64,000 nt of DNA from assembly GCA_963730395.1 (NCBI GenBank), contig CAVSSK010000006.1, positions 62,001-126,000 on the forward strand, written 5' to 3'. Shown one piece after another: positions 44,154 through 53,552 of this stretch (position 1 is the first letter of the stretch; each line of letters begins with the position of its first letter). The position numbers and the translations under genes are program-made. The DNA comes from Bog-473 sp963730395. Its GTDB lineage: Bacteria; Actinomycetota; Acidimicrobiia; Acidimicrobiales; RAAP-2. The notes under the pieces are model-generated. The model was not told the DNA's origin, made no database searches, and saw only the letters and a list, made by a program, of their open reading frames with translations.

Positions 44154-44233
44154 CAAAAGGTCCCATTCCTCCCGGGATGGTCCCTCCCGATACTGAGTAC
44201 CTCGCAGGGGAAACTCAGAGGGGGGAAGACATC

Positions 44234-45721
44234 GTGCGTCGCCGTGCCCGTCGCCGTGTCGCGACACTGTTGCTGCCGATCGGCGCCATGATCATGAGCT
44301 CCATCGCAGCCGGGCTCACGAGTGCACCGGCCGGCGCCGCCGGGATCCTTCCCCCGGGCAACCCCGCGGCGAACATCGCGCCGGACAGCGGCGACTGGCT
44401 TTCCGCCATCAACTCCGCCGCCGCCCAGGAGGGCGTGGGCGCCATGAACGTCTCGGAGTCGGCGTTGGCCTCGCTGCCGCTGCCCGAGCAGGTGTTCACC
44501 GTCGTGAACGACGAGCGCATCGACCGGGGACTGCCACCGATCGACTACATGACCTCACAGCTGGACGCGTACGCCCAGGGCGGCGCCAACTCGGGTACGG
44601 ACCCGAGCTTCCCGTCCGCCGTGACCGGTGGCGCGCCCATCACCTTCGGCGGCTCCATCTGGGCCGGCGGGCTCTCGTCCGTCCTCGAGGCCGATTACTA
44701 CTGGATGTACGACGACGGGTGGGGCGGTTCCTCCACGACGAACACCGCCTGCAGCCTCCTGACGCTCTCAGGGTGCTGGGGCCACCGCGACATCATCCTG
44801 CACCAGTTCGCCAACTGCCCGACCGGGCCGCCGGTCCTCTCGATGGGTGCGGCCTACTCGCCGTCGGGCTACGCCGCGGGGTCCATCGCAGCCATCTTCG
44901 TCAGCTCGTGTGCCCCGCCCGCCGACGTGACGACGTCGTGGGGACAGGTGGCGGCCGCCGTCCAGTCATCCTCACGCACGGTCGGCATCGCTCCGCTGAG
45001 CAACGGTGCGGGGTACTGGGAGGCCGAGGCGAACGGCACGGTCGCGGCCTTCGGGTCCGCCCAGGACCACGGATCGCTGACCGGTCAGCTCAACTCGCCG
45101 ATCGTCGGCATCGCGGCCACGCCGGACGGCGGCGGGTACTGGCTGGTCGCCGCCGACGGCGGAGTCTTCAGCTTCGGCGACGCCGGCTTCTACGGGTCGA
45201 CGGGCTCCCTGCGCCTCAACAGGCCGATCGTCGGCCTGACGTCAACGCCCAACGGCAAGGGCTACTGGATGGTGGCCTCCGACGGCGGCATCTTCAGCTT
45301 CGGCGACGCACCCTTCTACGGCTCCATGGGCGGCACGCCGCTCAACCAGCCGATCGTCGGCATCGCGTCCGACGCCAGGACGGGCGGCTACTGGGAGGTG
45401 GCCTCCGACGGGGGCATCTTCAGCTACGACGCCCCGTTCTTCGGGAGCACCGGCAGCATCAAGCTCAACAAGCCGATCGTGGGCATGGAGGCGTCTCCCA
45501 ACGGCCAGGGCTACCGCTTCGTCGCCTCCGACGGCGGGATCTTCACCTTCGGGCAGGCGCCCTTCGACGGCTCCACCGGCAGCATGTCCCTGGTGGCCCC
45601 GGTCGTGGGCATGGCCCCGGACAACGTGACGAACGGCTACTGGATGGCCGCCTCCGACGGCGGGATCTTCACCTTCGGCGGGGCCTCCTACCTCGGGCGA
45701 CTGGTCACCTCGGCCGGTTAG
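44234..45721 (+). CDS. Secreted CAP-domain protein with C-terminal GYW/DGG repeats (copy 1)
   Basis: The 495-residue exported protein has a twin-Arg-like charged start and signal peptide (about 1-38, ending at an AGA-A site). A CAP/SCP domain follows (about 85-250: 'EQVFTVVNDERIDRGLPP', 'GGSIWAGG', 'EADYYWMYDDG', 'CWGHRDIILHQF'). Then come six repeats of about 45 residues (about 265-490) built as GYW-VASDGGIFSFGDAPFYGS-G---LN-PIVG. The repeats probably fold into a beta-propeller-like surface module. GTG at 44234 is chosen because the paralogue starts at the same point after 'GGGGAAGACATC'. The role is likely at the cell surface; the ligand is unknown. Confidence 0.88.
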   Translation: MRRRARRRVATLLLPIGAMIMSSIAAGLTSAPAGAAGILPPGNPAANIAPDSGDWLSAINSAAAQEGVGAMNVSESALASLPLPEQVFTVVNDERIDRGLPPIDYMTSQLDAYAQGGANSGTDPSFPSAVTGGAPITFGGSIWAGGLSSVLEADYYWMYDDGWGGSSTTNTACSLLTLSGCWGHRDIILHQFANCPTGPPVLSMGAAYSPSGYAAGSIAAIFVSSCAPPADVTTSWGQVAAAVQSSSRTVGIAPLSNGAGYWEAEANGTVAAFGSAQDHGSLTGQLNSPIVGIAATPDGGGYWLVAADGGVFSFGDAGFYGSTGSLRLNRPIVGLTSTPNGKGYWMVASDGGIFSFGDAPFYGSMGGTPLNQPIVGIASDARTGGYWEVASDGGIFSYDAPFFGSTGSIKLNKPIVGMEASPNGQGYRFVASDGGIFTFGQAPFDGSTGSMSLVAPVVGMAPDNVTNGYWMAASDGGIFTFGGASYLGRLVTSAG

Positions 45722-45814
45722 CCGGTCCCCGGCCGCCGACAAATTCCCGCTTTTCGCTTTACCTCTCCCGGCCCCGGGCCGATAGGTCAACGAGGTCCAC
45801 CAGGGGAAGACATC

Positions 45815-47293
45815 GTGCCTCACCGTGCCGGTCGACGAGTCGCACCACTGCTACTGGCGTTCGTCATCTTGATGACCGGTCCCGTCGCGGCCGGACTGAC
45901 CATGGCGCCCGCAGGCGCCGCGGGGATCCTGCCACCGGCGACCCCTCCGGAGAACATCGCGCCGAGCAGCGGCGACTGGCTCACGTCGATCGACCAGGCC
46001 CGCGCCCAGGAGGGGGTCGGGAACATGGCGGTGTTCGAGTCGCAGCTGGACACCCTGCCGCTCACCGAGCAGGTCTTCGCGGCGGTGAACGACGAGCGCA
46101 TCGACCGGGGCCTGCCTCCGGTCGACGACATGTCGGCACAGCTCAACGCGTACGCCCAGGCCGGCGCGAACTCTGGCGCGGACCCGTCGTTCCCGAGCTC
46201 ATTGACCGGTGGCGCCCCCCTCACGTTCGGCGGTTCCCTGTGGGCCGGCGGTGTCTCCTCAGCGCTCGAGGCCGACTACTACTGGATGTACGACGACGGC
46301 TTCAGCGGCGCATCGACGATCAACGCGACCTGCACGCCGGCCTCACCGTCGGGCTGCTGGTCCCATCGCGACATCATCCTGCACCAGTTCGCCAGCTGTC
46401 CGACCGGCCCCCCGGTCCTGTCCATGGGGGCGGCCTACTCCCCGACCCGCGGGGGATCCATCGCCGTCGTCCTCGTGAGCTCGTGCGCGCCGCCCAGCGA
46501 CGTCACGTTGACCTGGGGCCAGGTGGCGCTCATCGACTGGCCCTCACGCACGATCGGCATCGCGCCGCTGGGGAACGGCAGCGGCTACTGGGTGGCCGAG
46601 GCGGACGGCACGGTCGCCGGGTTCGGGTCGGCGCAGGACAAGGGCGCACCGACGGGGGCGCTCAACTCGCCGATCGTCGGTATCGCGGCGACGCCGGACG
46701 GAGGCGGGTACTGGCTGGTGGCGGCCGACGGGGGCGTCTTCAACTACGGCGATGCCGCCTTCTACGGATCGACGGGCTCGTTGCGCCTGGACATGCCGAT
46801 CGTCGGCATGGCTTCCACGCCCGACGGCAGGGGCTACTGGCTGGTGGCCGCCGACGGCGGCATCTTCAGCTTCGGTGACGCCCCCTTCTACGGCTCCATG
46901 GGAGGCGCACCGCTCGACCAGCCCATCGTGGGCCTGGCGGCCGACCGGGCGACGGGCGGTTACTGGGAGGTGGCCGCGGACGGCGGGATCTTCAGCTACC
47001 ACGCCCCGTTCCTCGGGGGCACCGGCGGTCTCCACCTCAACAAGCCGATCGTCGGCATGGAGGCGGCACCCAGCGGCCAGGGCTACCGCCTGGTGGCTTC
47101 CGACGGCGGGATCTTCACCTACGGGCAGGCACCCTTCGAGGGCTCCACGGGGGCCCTGGCCCTGGTGGCCCCCGTGGTCGGCATGGCGGCGGACAACGTG
47201 ACCAACGGCTACTGGATGGCGGCCGCGGACGGCGGGATCTTCACCTTCGGCGGGGCCGCCTACCTGGGGCGCCTCGTCAATTCGCTCGGCTAG
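45815..47293 (+). CDS. Secreted CAP-domain protein with C-terminal GYW/DGG repeats (copy 2)
   Basis: This 492-residue tandem paralogue of the gene at 44234 has the same order: signal peptide (about 1-36), CAP domain with 'EQVFAAVNDERIDRGLPP', 'GGSLWAGG' and 'CWSHRDIILHQF', then six DGG repeats. Identity is high along the whole length, and even the Shine-Dalgarno 'AGGGGAAGACATC' before the GTG is shared, so this is a gene duplication. The 93-nt spacer between them has no repeat or clear terminator. Divergence is spread evenly, suggesting that both are expressed and selected. Confidence 0.88.
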   Translation: MPHRAGRRVAPLLLAFVILMTGPVAAGLTMAPAGAAGILPPATPPENIAPSSGDWLTSIDQARAQEGVGNMAVFESQLDTLPLTEQVFAAVNDERIDRGLPPVDDMSAQLNAYAQAGANSGADPSFPSSLTGGAPLTFGGSLWAGGVSSALEADYYWMYDDGFSGASTINATCTPASPSGCWSHRDIILHQFASCPTGPPVLSMGAAYSPTRGGSIAVVLVSSCAPPSDVTLTWGQVALIDWPSRTIGIAPLGNGSGYWVAEADGTVAGFGSAQDKGAPTGALNSPIVGIAATPDGGGYWLVAADGGVFNYGDAAFYGSTGSLRLDMPIVGMASTPDGRGYWLVAADGGIFSFGDAPFYGSMGGAPLDQPIVGLAADRATGGYWEVAADGGIFSYHAPFLGGTGGLHLNKPIVGMEAAPSGQGYRLVASDGGIFTYGQAPFEGSTGALALVAPVVGMAADNVTNGYWMAAADGGIFTFGGAAYLGRLVNSLG

Positions 47294-47304
47294 GGCACGA
47301 TCGG

Positions 47305-48528
47305 TCAGACGACGCCTCGCTCGAGCAGCTCGGCGAGCTCGGTCTCGCTCAGCCCCACCAGGTCGCACCACACCTCTCGGTTGTGCTCGCCGAGCCGGGG
47401 CGCCCCCGTGGGCACCGGTGTCGGGTGCTTCGCCAGCCGGGGAAAGGGTGCCTGTTGGCGCACGGGGCCGATGACCGGATCGTCGACGGCGACGAGGTCG
47501 CCCCGGGCGATCATGTGGGGGTCGGCGAAGATGTCGGCCGCGCTGTAGGCGGTCCCGACGGGCACGTCGTGTTCGACGCAGCGAGCTGTGATCTCCTCTG
47601 CCGTCAGCGTCGAGGTCCACTCGGCGACGATGCCGTTGATCTCGTCACCACGTGACGCACGCTCGGCCAGGCTGGCGAACCTCTGGTCGGAGGCCAGGTC
47701 CGGTCGGCCCATGGCGGCGCACAGGCGCCCGAAGTTGGCGTCGGAGCCGGCGACGATGCACACGAAGAACCCGTCGGCCGTCGGGTAATTGTCGAGGGGG
47801 GCCGAGTGCGACAGCCGGTTGCCCTCACGCTGGCGCACGATCCCGAGCCGGTCGTAGCCGGCCAGCGTCCACTCGAGGATCCGCAGGACCGCGCCGTACA
47901 GCGGCGCGTCGATGACCTCGCCGTCGCCTCCATCGCGTGCGCCACCCGAGTCGCGGCCGTAGAGCGCCGCCACCGCGGCGAAGGCGGCGAACACGCCCGT
48001 CAGGTAGTCCGACACCGTCACGCCGGGACGCACCGGCGGCCGATCGGGATCGCCGGTGAGGTGCAGCAGGCCACCGAAGGCGATGCCGAGTCGGTCCAGC
48101 CCCGGCCGTGGCGCGTAGGGGCCGCTCTGCCCGAACACGCTGATGCGCACGTACACCAGTTCGGCGGGGAGGTCGTCCGGGCCCAGGCCCCAGCGCTCCA
48201 TGGTGCCGGGACGGAAGTTCTCGCACACGACGTCGGCGGTGGCCGCCAGCCGCTTGAACAGGTCACGCCCTTCGGGGCGACGCAGGTCGCAGGTGACGCC
48301 GCGCCGCCCGCGACCTTCGACGGCCCAGGACAGCGAGTAGTCGGGCCCGTCCTCGACGGGCACGAAGGGCCCCATGGTCCGCATGAAGTCGCCCTCGCCG
48401 GGGAGCTCGACCTTGATCACGTCTGCCCCCAGCTCGCCGAGGAGGCCGGCGCAGAACGGCGCGGAGATGCGCGTTCCGACGTCGACCACCCGGATACCGG
48501 CGAGCGGCCCTTCACCCGGGCTGCTCAT
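47305..48528 (-). CDS. CaiB/BaiF-family (type III) CoA-transferase
   Basis: The 407-residue protein has the family start 'GIRVVDVGTRISAPFCAGLLGELGADVIKVELPGEGD', 'NFRPGTMERWGLGPDDL', 'VRISVFGQSGPY' and the catalytic Asp in 'GVTVSDYLTGVFAAFAAV'. It moves CoA between carboxylic acids through a mixed anhydride on that Asp; racemases of the same fold cannot be excluded. The start codon overlaps the stop of the hydratase upstream (48525-48528), so the two are translated together. Confidence 0.91.
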   Translation of the reverse strand: MSSPGEGPLAGIRVVDVGTRISAPFCAGLLGELGADVIKVELPGEGDFMRTMGPFVPVEDGPDYSLSWAVEGRGRRGVTCDLRRPEGRDLFKRLAATADVVCENFRPGTMERWGLGPDDLPAELVYVRISVFGQSGPYAPRPGLDRLGIAFGGLLHLTGDPDRPPVRPGVTVSDYLTGVFAAFAAVAALYGRDSGGARDGGDGEVIDAPLYGAVLRILEWTLAGYDRLGIVRQREGNRLSHSAPLDNYPTADGFFVCIVAGSDANFGRLCAAMGRPDLASDQRFASLAERASRGDEINGIVAEWTSTLTAEEITARCVEHDVPVGTAYSAADIFADPHMIARGDLVAVDDPVIGPVRQQAPFPRLAKHPTPVPTGAPRLGEHNREVWCDLVGLSETELAELLERGVV

Positions 48529-49376
48529 GCGCCGGGTTCCGGGTGGCCCTTGTCCCGCTCGGCCATGACCTCTCGCATGGAGCCCTTCGCCTTGCGTGCC
48601 GCCAGTGCGTCGAGCGCGGTGGCCGAATTGTGGACCCAGTGGTGCGCCATGAAGTGGTACTTGAGGGCGTCACGCTTGCCCATCAAGGTGGAGGTCTGGT
48701 TGATCGTGTCCTTGACGGTCTGGGCCGTCACGGGCGGGACCAGGGCTATCCGGTCGGCCAGCTCGTGCGCCGCAGCAGCCAGCCCCGCCCGCGGGACCAC
48801 CCGGTTGACCAGGCCGAGCCGCCACGCCTCCTGGGCATCGATGGTGTCGCCGGTCAGCAGGAACTCCTTGGCCTTGCGGATCCCGAGCTCCCAGGGCTCC
48901 ACGAGGAGCTCCACGCCGGCGCCGGTCAGACGCAGCACCGGATTGGAGAAGACGGCATCGTCGGAGGCCACGATGAGGTCGCACATGGCGGCGAGCATGA
49001 GGCCGGCAGCGACGCAGCTGCCCTGCACGGCGGCGATCGTCGGCTTGCGAAAGTCGTGGATGCGGAGGCAGCGGTCGTAGTACATCGTCTTCTCGTGGTG
49101 GAACTTGCCCTCCGGGGTGTCGCGCAGGGCGACCCAGGGATCGTTCCCCTCGCCGCTGACGAGCGCCTTCAGGTCGTGACCCGAGGAGAAGTGCTTGCCC
49201 GCACCGGCGAGGATGACGACACGCACGTCGTCGTCGGCGTCGGCGCGGTCGAAGGCGGCGTCGAGCTCGTCGATCAAACGGGAGTCCTGCGCGTTGGCGA
49301 CGTCGGGCCGGTTCATCGTGATAGTGGCCACCGGACCGTCGGTCTCGTAACGGATCGTCTCGAACTCCTCTGCCAT
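48525..49376 (-). CDS. Enoyl-CoA hydratase/isomerase family protein
   Basis: The 283-residue crotonase-fold protein has 'TITMNRPDVANAQD', 'HFSSGHDLKALV' and 'VQGSCVAAGLMLAAMCDLIVAS'. The second segment has Ala-Gly-Leu in place of GG, and the catalytic region 'RLTGAGVELLVEPWELG' carries a Glu. The closing part 'ALKYHFMAHHWVHNSAT' is shared with mycobacterial enoyl-CoA hydratases that act on bulky substrates. ATG 49376 has AGGAGG 9 nt upstream; an ATG at 49385 would touch the RBS. It follows the FadE at 49436 by 59 nt on the same strand. Confidence 0.88.
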   Translation of the reverse strand: MAEEFETIRYETDGPVATITMNRPDVANAQDSRLIDELDAAFDRADADDDVRVVILAGAGKHFSSGHDLKALVSGEGNDPWVALRDTPEGKFHHEKTMYYDRCLRIHDFRKPTIAAVQGSCVAAGLMLAAMCDLIVASDDAVFSNPVLRLTGAGVELLVEPWELGIRKAKEFLLTGDTIDAQEAWRLGLVNRVVPRAGLAAAAHELADRIALVPPVTAQTVKDTINQTSTLMGKRDALKYHFMAHHWVHNSATALDALAARKAKGSMREVMAERDKGHPEPGA

Positions 49377-49435
49377 GTCACCCATCCTCCTGTGCCAGCC
49401 ATCCTGCCGCGCCGCGCCGGCGGCTCCGGTGACGC

Positions 49436-50626
49436 TCAACCCCTGGGGAGCCCCAGGACGCGCTCGCCCACCAGTGTCCGCTGGATCTCGTTGGTCCCGG
49501 CGAAGATGGAGGACGCCTGGTAATAGAGCCACGAGCGCTGCCAGGCGCCGTCGCCAGGGTTCCCGGGGGCGCCCTCCCAGAGGGGTGCCGCGGGGCCGAG
49601 CACGTCGAGCGCCGTCTGGTGGAGCCGTTTGGACATCTCGCTCCAGTACAGCTTGAGCGCGCTGCCCTCCGGTCCGGGCGCCTCGCCCTTGGACAGCCGC
49701 GTGAGCGAGCGCCAGTTGTGAAGCTGGAAGAGGCGAACCTCCGTTGCGGCCTGCGCCAGCTGCTGGCGCAGGCGCCAGTCGTCGAAGCTCCCGTTGCCAT
49801 GGGCCAGGCGGAGCAACTCATCGATGAGTTGCGCGTGGATCACCAGCTGGCGGGGGTTGATCCCGCGTTCGTGTGCCAGCGTCGAGCCGGCGATCGTCCA
49901 TCCCTCGCCCTCGTTGCCCACACGTTGCTCGGCCGGTACGAAGACGTCGTGCAGCTCGACCTCGTTGAACTCGGCCTCGCCGGTCGACTGCACCAACGGG
50001 TGCACCTCGACGCCGTCGGCGTGCATGTCGACGATGAGTGCCGTGATGCCCTGCTGGCGCTTGGGCGCGTCGGGGTCGGAGCGGGTGAGGCAGAGGCCCC
50101 AGTCGGCGAACTGCGCATAGGACGTCCAGACCTTGCGGCCGGTGACGCGGTAACCGCCGTCGGCGGGGACGGCACGCGTGGCGAGCGAGGCCAGGTCGCT
50201 CCCGGCGTCGGGCTCGCTGAAGAGCTGGCACCACAGCTCGGAGGCCGAGAGGATCCGGGGGAGGAAGCGCTCCTTCTGGGCGGCCGTCCCATGGGCCAGC
50301 AGGGTGGGCCCCACGAGGTTGATGCCGATGCGCCCGACGAGCTCGGGAGCTCGCGCCCGGGCGAGCTCCTCAATCACGACGTAATTCTCGAGCGCGCCCA
50401 GGCCGCGGCCGCCGTACTCCTCGGGCCACGTGATGCCAACCCAGCCGTCCGCCGCCAGGTCACCCTGCCAGCGCCGCCCGAAGGCAACGGCGTCGGCCAG
50501 GACGTCGAAGCGGGGCGGCAGCCCGACGCCATAAGGCCAGGGGAGGTGCTCCATCAGCCAGGCCCGGAACGCGTCGCGCAGCACCTCCTGCTCGGCGGTG
50601 GCGCGCAGATCCATCTGCGGCAGCAT
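49436..50626 (-). CDS. Acyl-CoA dehydrogenase, alpha-type subunit
   Basis: The 396-residue FadE shows 'LWCQLFSEPDAGSDLASLATRA', 'TGRKVWTSYAQFADWGL', 'HDVFVPAEQRVGNEGEGW' and the closing 'FAGTNEIQRTLVGERVLGLPRG'. It belongs to the catalytic (FAD-binding, C-terminal motif) class. It is divergent from the beta-type gene at 50685, with the operator 50646-50661 between them, and it leads a three-gene leftward operon with the hydratase and the CaiB transferase. The closest relative in the window is the gene at 53570, which shares most loop motifs. Confidence 0.93.
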   Translation of the reverse strand: MLPQMDLRATAEQEVLRDAFRAWLMEHLPWPYGVGLPPRFDVLADAVAFGRRWQGDLAADGWVGITWPEEYGGRGLGALENYVVIEELARARAPELVGRIGINLVGPTLLAHGTAAQKERFLPRILSASELWCQLFSEPDAGSDLASLATRAVPADGGYRVTGRKVWTSYAQFADWGLCLTRSDPDAPKRQQGITALIVDMHADGVEVHPLVQSTGEAEFNEVELHDVFVPAEQRVGNEGEGWTIAGSTLAHERGINPRQLVIHAQLIDELLRLAHGNGSFDDWRLRQQLAQAATEVRLFQLHNWRSLTRLSKGEAPGPEGSALKLYWSEMSKRLHQTALDVLGPAAPLWEGAPGNPGDGAWQRSWLYYQASSIFAGTNEIQRTLVGERVLGLPRG

Positions 50627-50645
50627 GGCACAGCCACCACGACGG

Positions 50646-50661
50646 GTGACACCTCTGTCAG
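50646..50661. promoter_or_regulatory. Inverted-repeat operator GTGACACCTCTGTCAG
   Basis: It lies between divergent FadE genes, ending 9 nt before the TAGACT box (50671-50676) of the rightward gene, so it would cover about -38 to -23 of that promoter. It starts 20 nt from the leftward ATG. Confidence 0.7.
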
Positions 50662-50684
50662 GGATGACCGTAGACTGCGCCGCC

Positions 50685-51851
50685 GTGGACTTCGACCTCT
50701 CCGCTGATCAGCAGGCCCTGCGCGACGCAGCAGCCGTGCTGCTGGACCGGACGGCCGGGCACGATGCACTGCGAGCCCGGGTGGGGACGGGCTCGGTCGT
50801 GGGCACGCTTCCCGGCGCGGGCGGCGAGCGGACACCGGACGCCGACAACCCCGGACGCGGTGACGCGCCGCAGGGATACGACGCCGCGGTGTGGTCGGCC
50901 ATGGCCGATCAGGGTTGGCTCGCCCTCGAGCTGCCGGAGGACGAGGGGGGTCTGGGACTCGGCATGGTGGAGGTCGCCGTGCTCTGTGAGGAGGTCGGAC
51001 GACGCCTGGTGGCGGCGCCCTTCCTGCCCTCGATCGTGGCGCTGGGAGCGCTGTGCGAGTCCGAGGCGCGGGCCGACGAGGGGACCAAGGAGTGGCGAGA
51101 GGCGTTGAGCCAGGGTGCGGCGGTCGGCTGCGTCGCAGCTGCGCACGACGCGATCTCGGTGGTCGGATCGGGGACGGACGTCCGGCTCACCGGTGCGTCT
51201 GCGCCCACGGTCTACGCCCCCTCCGCCGACGTAGCGGTGGTCTCCGCCAGCGGGGCCGTCTACGTGGTGGACCTCCGCAGCGAGGGCCGACCCGCTGCAA
51301 TCCCGGCCATGGACCGGACGAGGGAGCTGGGAATCCTGGCCTTCGACGCCACGCCGGCGCGGCGCGTGGGTGGGGCCGACGCAGCGGAGCTGCTGGTGGA
51401 CCGCGCCGCCACGCTGGTCAGCGCGGAGATGCTCGGTGCGGCCGACCGGGTGTTGGCGATGACAGTCGACTACGCCAAGGACCGTGTCCAGTTCGGCAAG
51501 CCCATCGGCTCCTTCCAGGCCGTCAAGCACATGCTGGCGGACGCCTTGGTGGACGTCGAGGGGATGCGCTCGACGGTGTACTACGCCGCGTGGTGTGCCG
51601 CCGCCGGCGACGCAGACCGGAGCCTTTCGGCCAGCATGGCCAAGGCGTGGTGCTCGGATGCGTCGCGGCGGGTCATGGCTGCCGGGCTGCAGGTCCATGG
51701 TGGCATCGGCTTCACCTGGGAGCACGACATGCACCTGTACGTAAAGCGCGCCCAGCTCGATCAGGTCAGCTTCGGCGACGCGGCCTTCCACCGCGACCGC
51801 ATCGCGTCGATGTTGCGCGACCGGTTGGACTCGGGCCAGGCGATCTCCTAA
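50685..51851 (+). CDS. Acyl-CoA dehydrogenase, beta-type subunit
   Basis: The 388-residue protein has 'VDYAKDRVQFGKPIGSFQAVKHMLADALVDVE' and 'LQVHGGIGFTWEHDMHLYVKRAQL' but lacks the C-terminal TSE-QRN motif, as the gene at 31578 does. It is the likely partner of the divergent alpha-type FadE at 49436 in an alpha2beta2 enzyme. TAGACT at 50671-50676 is 8 nt before the GTG, giving a leaderless or near-leaderless message. The 156-nt stretch after it, before the convergent ligase end at 52008, holds nothing I can name. Confidence 0.92.
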   Translation: MDFDLSADQQALRDAAAVLLDRTAGHDALRARVGTGSVVGTLPGAGGERTPDADNPGRGDAPQGYDAAVWSAMADQGWLALELPEDEGGLGLGMVEVAVLCEEVGRRLVAAPFLPSIVALGALCESEARADEGTKEWREALSQGAAVGCVAAAHDAISVVGSGTDVRLTGASAPTVYAPSADVAVVSASGAVYVVDLRSEGRPAAIPAMDRTRELGILAFDATPARRVGGADAAELLVDRAATLVSAEMLGAADRVLAMTVDYAKDRVQFGKPIGSFQAVKHMLADALVDVEGMRSTVYYAAWCAAAGDADRSLSASMAKAWCSDASRRVMAAGLQVHGGIGFTWEHDMHLYVKRAQLDQVSFGDAAFHRDRIASMLRDRLDSGQAIS

Positions 51852-52007
51852 GCCGAGGTAGCCCGAAGCCGAGGGTCGCCAGCGCGAGGACGGCCGGCAG
51901 CGCCGGAGGGATCAGGTTGCGGCGAGGTACGCGCACACGCTGTATCGGTGTTGTGCGGTGACGGGGCTTGTCCGGTCGCACCTTGTCCGTTCGGTCGTCG
52001 TTGCCGC

Positions 52008-53522
52008 TCAAGTCCCGGCCGCTCTGCGCTGCAATGCGGCGCGGTCGGCCTTGCCGGACCCGAGCAGGGGCAGGCCGTCGAGCCGCTCGACCTTCTCGGG
52101 TGTCTTGAACTTCGCCATGCCACGGCGGGCGAACCAGCGCCGGCACTCTTCGAGGTCGAAGGGCGCAGTCGCCTCGACGAAGGCCGCCACGCGTTCGCCC
52201 ATGAGCGGGTCGGGATACCCCACCGCCACCGCATGGCGGACGTCGGGGTGGGCCTCGAGGGCCGCCTCGACCTCGGACGCCGAGATGTTCTCGCCGCCGC
52301 GGATGATCACGTCCTTCAGTCGGCCGACGATACGCACCCATCCTTCCTCGTCCACTGTGGCCAGGTCCCCGGTGCGGAACCAGCCACCGCGAGCGATCAC
52401 GCGGCTGGTCTGCTCGGCGTCCGCATAGCCGGCGAACATCTCGGGCCCGCGGACCCAGAGCTCTCCAGCCGCGCCCGCCCCGAGCGCCGCGCCCGAGGCC
52501 GGGTCCGACACCCGGAGCTCGACCTCGCCGACGGCGCGCCCGTCTGTGTCGCGGGCCTTCTCGAACGGGTCGTCGTCGGTGCTGGTGGTCACGGTCGGTG
52601 CCTCGGTGGAGCCGTAGGTGCGCTTCACCCGGCAGTCGAACGTGCGTGCCGTGTCCTCGACGAAGGCCGGCGTGACCGAAGCGCCTCCGCTCGAGACGAG
52701 GCGCACCGAGGACACGTCGACGCCCGCGCCCTCGGACAGGGCACGGGCCATCGCGATGAAGAAGGTCGGCGGCCCGGCGAGGAACGAGATCCGTTCGCGT
52801 GCCACGAGGACGAGCGCCTGCTCGGGATCGAACCGGCGGACCAGGACCGACCGCAACCCGGCCGCACCGGGCACCAGCACGCCGTTGAGCAGGCCGGAGA
52901 TGTGGGCCATCGGGGCGGGCATGAGCACGGCGTCCGCCGGGCCGAGGCCGTGCACCTGCGCCATCAGGGTCGCCTTCCAGCTCAACCCACGGTGGGTGTG
53001 GAGCACCGCCTTCGGCACTCCCGTCGAGCCGGAGGTGAACAGGACGAGTGCGACGTCGGAGGGCCGGCTGGGACCCGAGCCGGCGGCAACGGGTGCTCCT
53101 CCGAGGGCGTCGGCCAGCGCAGCCGGATCGGAGATCACGTCCGTCGCGAGCTCGACGACGAGCGCGGGGTCGATCTGCCCGAGGGCAGCGTCCACGTCTC
53201 GGGCCCCGAAGGAGTGGAGCAACGGTGCCGCCACTGCACCGATGCGCCAGCAGGCCCGGGTGAGGACTGCCGCAGCCAGGCCGTTGGGCACCTGCCAGGC
53301 GACGGCTTCGCCGCGTCCGACACCGCGCTCCCGGAGCCCTCCGGCGATCGTCGCCACGAGCGCATCCGCCTGGGACGCCGAGAGCCTCGTGTCACCGTCG
53401 ACCACCTCGCCGCCGTGGGCCGAGAGCAGCGCGTCGAGTGTCGGCACGTCCCAGGGCCCGCCGGGTCGCCGGTAGGTGCGGGCCAGGCGCGGCACCCAGG
53501 TGGGTCGCAGGCGGGCCGTCAC
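52008..53522 (-). CDS. AMP-dependent acyl-CoA ligase
   Basis: The 504-residue ANL ligase has P-loop 'LVLFTSGSTGVPKAVLHTHRG', 'RTYGSTEAPTVTTS', 'GWFRTGDLATVDEEGWVRIVGRLKDVIIRGGENISASEVE' and the Lys region 'LPLLGSGKADRAAL'. It would activate a carboxylic acid to its CoA ester. TAGGGT on the coding strand (53536 to 53531) is 8 nt before GTG 53522, so I prefer this start to the upstream ATG at 53543. It is divergent from the FadE at 53570 with the operator 53553-53568 between them. Confidence 0.9.
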   Translation of the reverse strand: MTARLRPTWVPRLARTYRRPGGPWDVPTLDALLSAHGGEVVDGDTRLSASQADALVATIAGGLRERGVGRGEAVAWQVPNGLAAAVLTRACWRIGAVAAPLLHSFGARDVDAALGQIDPALVVELATDVISDPAALADALGGAPVAAGSGPSRPSDVALVLFTSGSTGVPKAVLHTHRGLSWKATLMAQVHGLGPADAVLMPAPMAHISGLLNGVLVPGAAGLRSVLVRRFDPEQALVLVARERISFLAGPPTFFIAMARALSEGAGVDVSSVRLVSSGGASVTPAFVEDTARTFDCRVKRTYGSTEAPTVTTSTDDDPFEKARDTDGRAVGEVELRVSDPASGAALGAGAAGELWVRGPEMFAGYADAEQTSRVIARGGWFRTGDLATVDEEGWVRIVGRLKDVIIRGGENISASEVEAALEAHPDVRHAVAVGYPDPLMGERVAAFVEATAPFDLEECRRWFARRGMAKFKTPEKVERLDGLPLLGSGKADRAALQRRAAGT

Positions 53523-53552
53523 GACAGGGCACCCTACCCGCACCCCACTAAC

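Noticed and set aside
44719..46878. Long plus-strand frame crossing both CAP-repeat genes
   Set aside because: Off-frame reading of the repeats (Arg-rich); the two real genes are complete with signal peptides and matching RBS.
44234..47293. Repeat array as a CRISPR-like or mobile repeat
   Set aside because: Periodicity of about 138 nt follows protein repeats in frame with synonymous variation, so it is coding.
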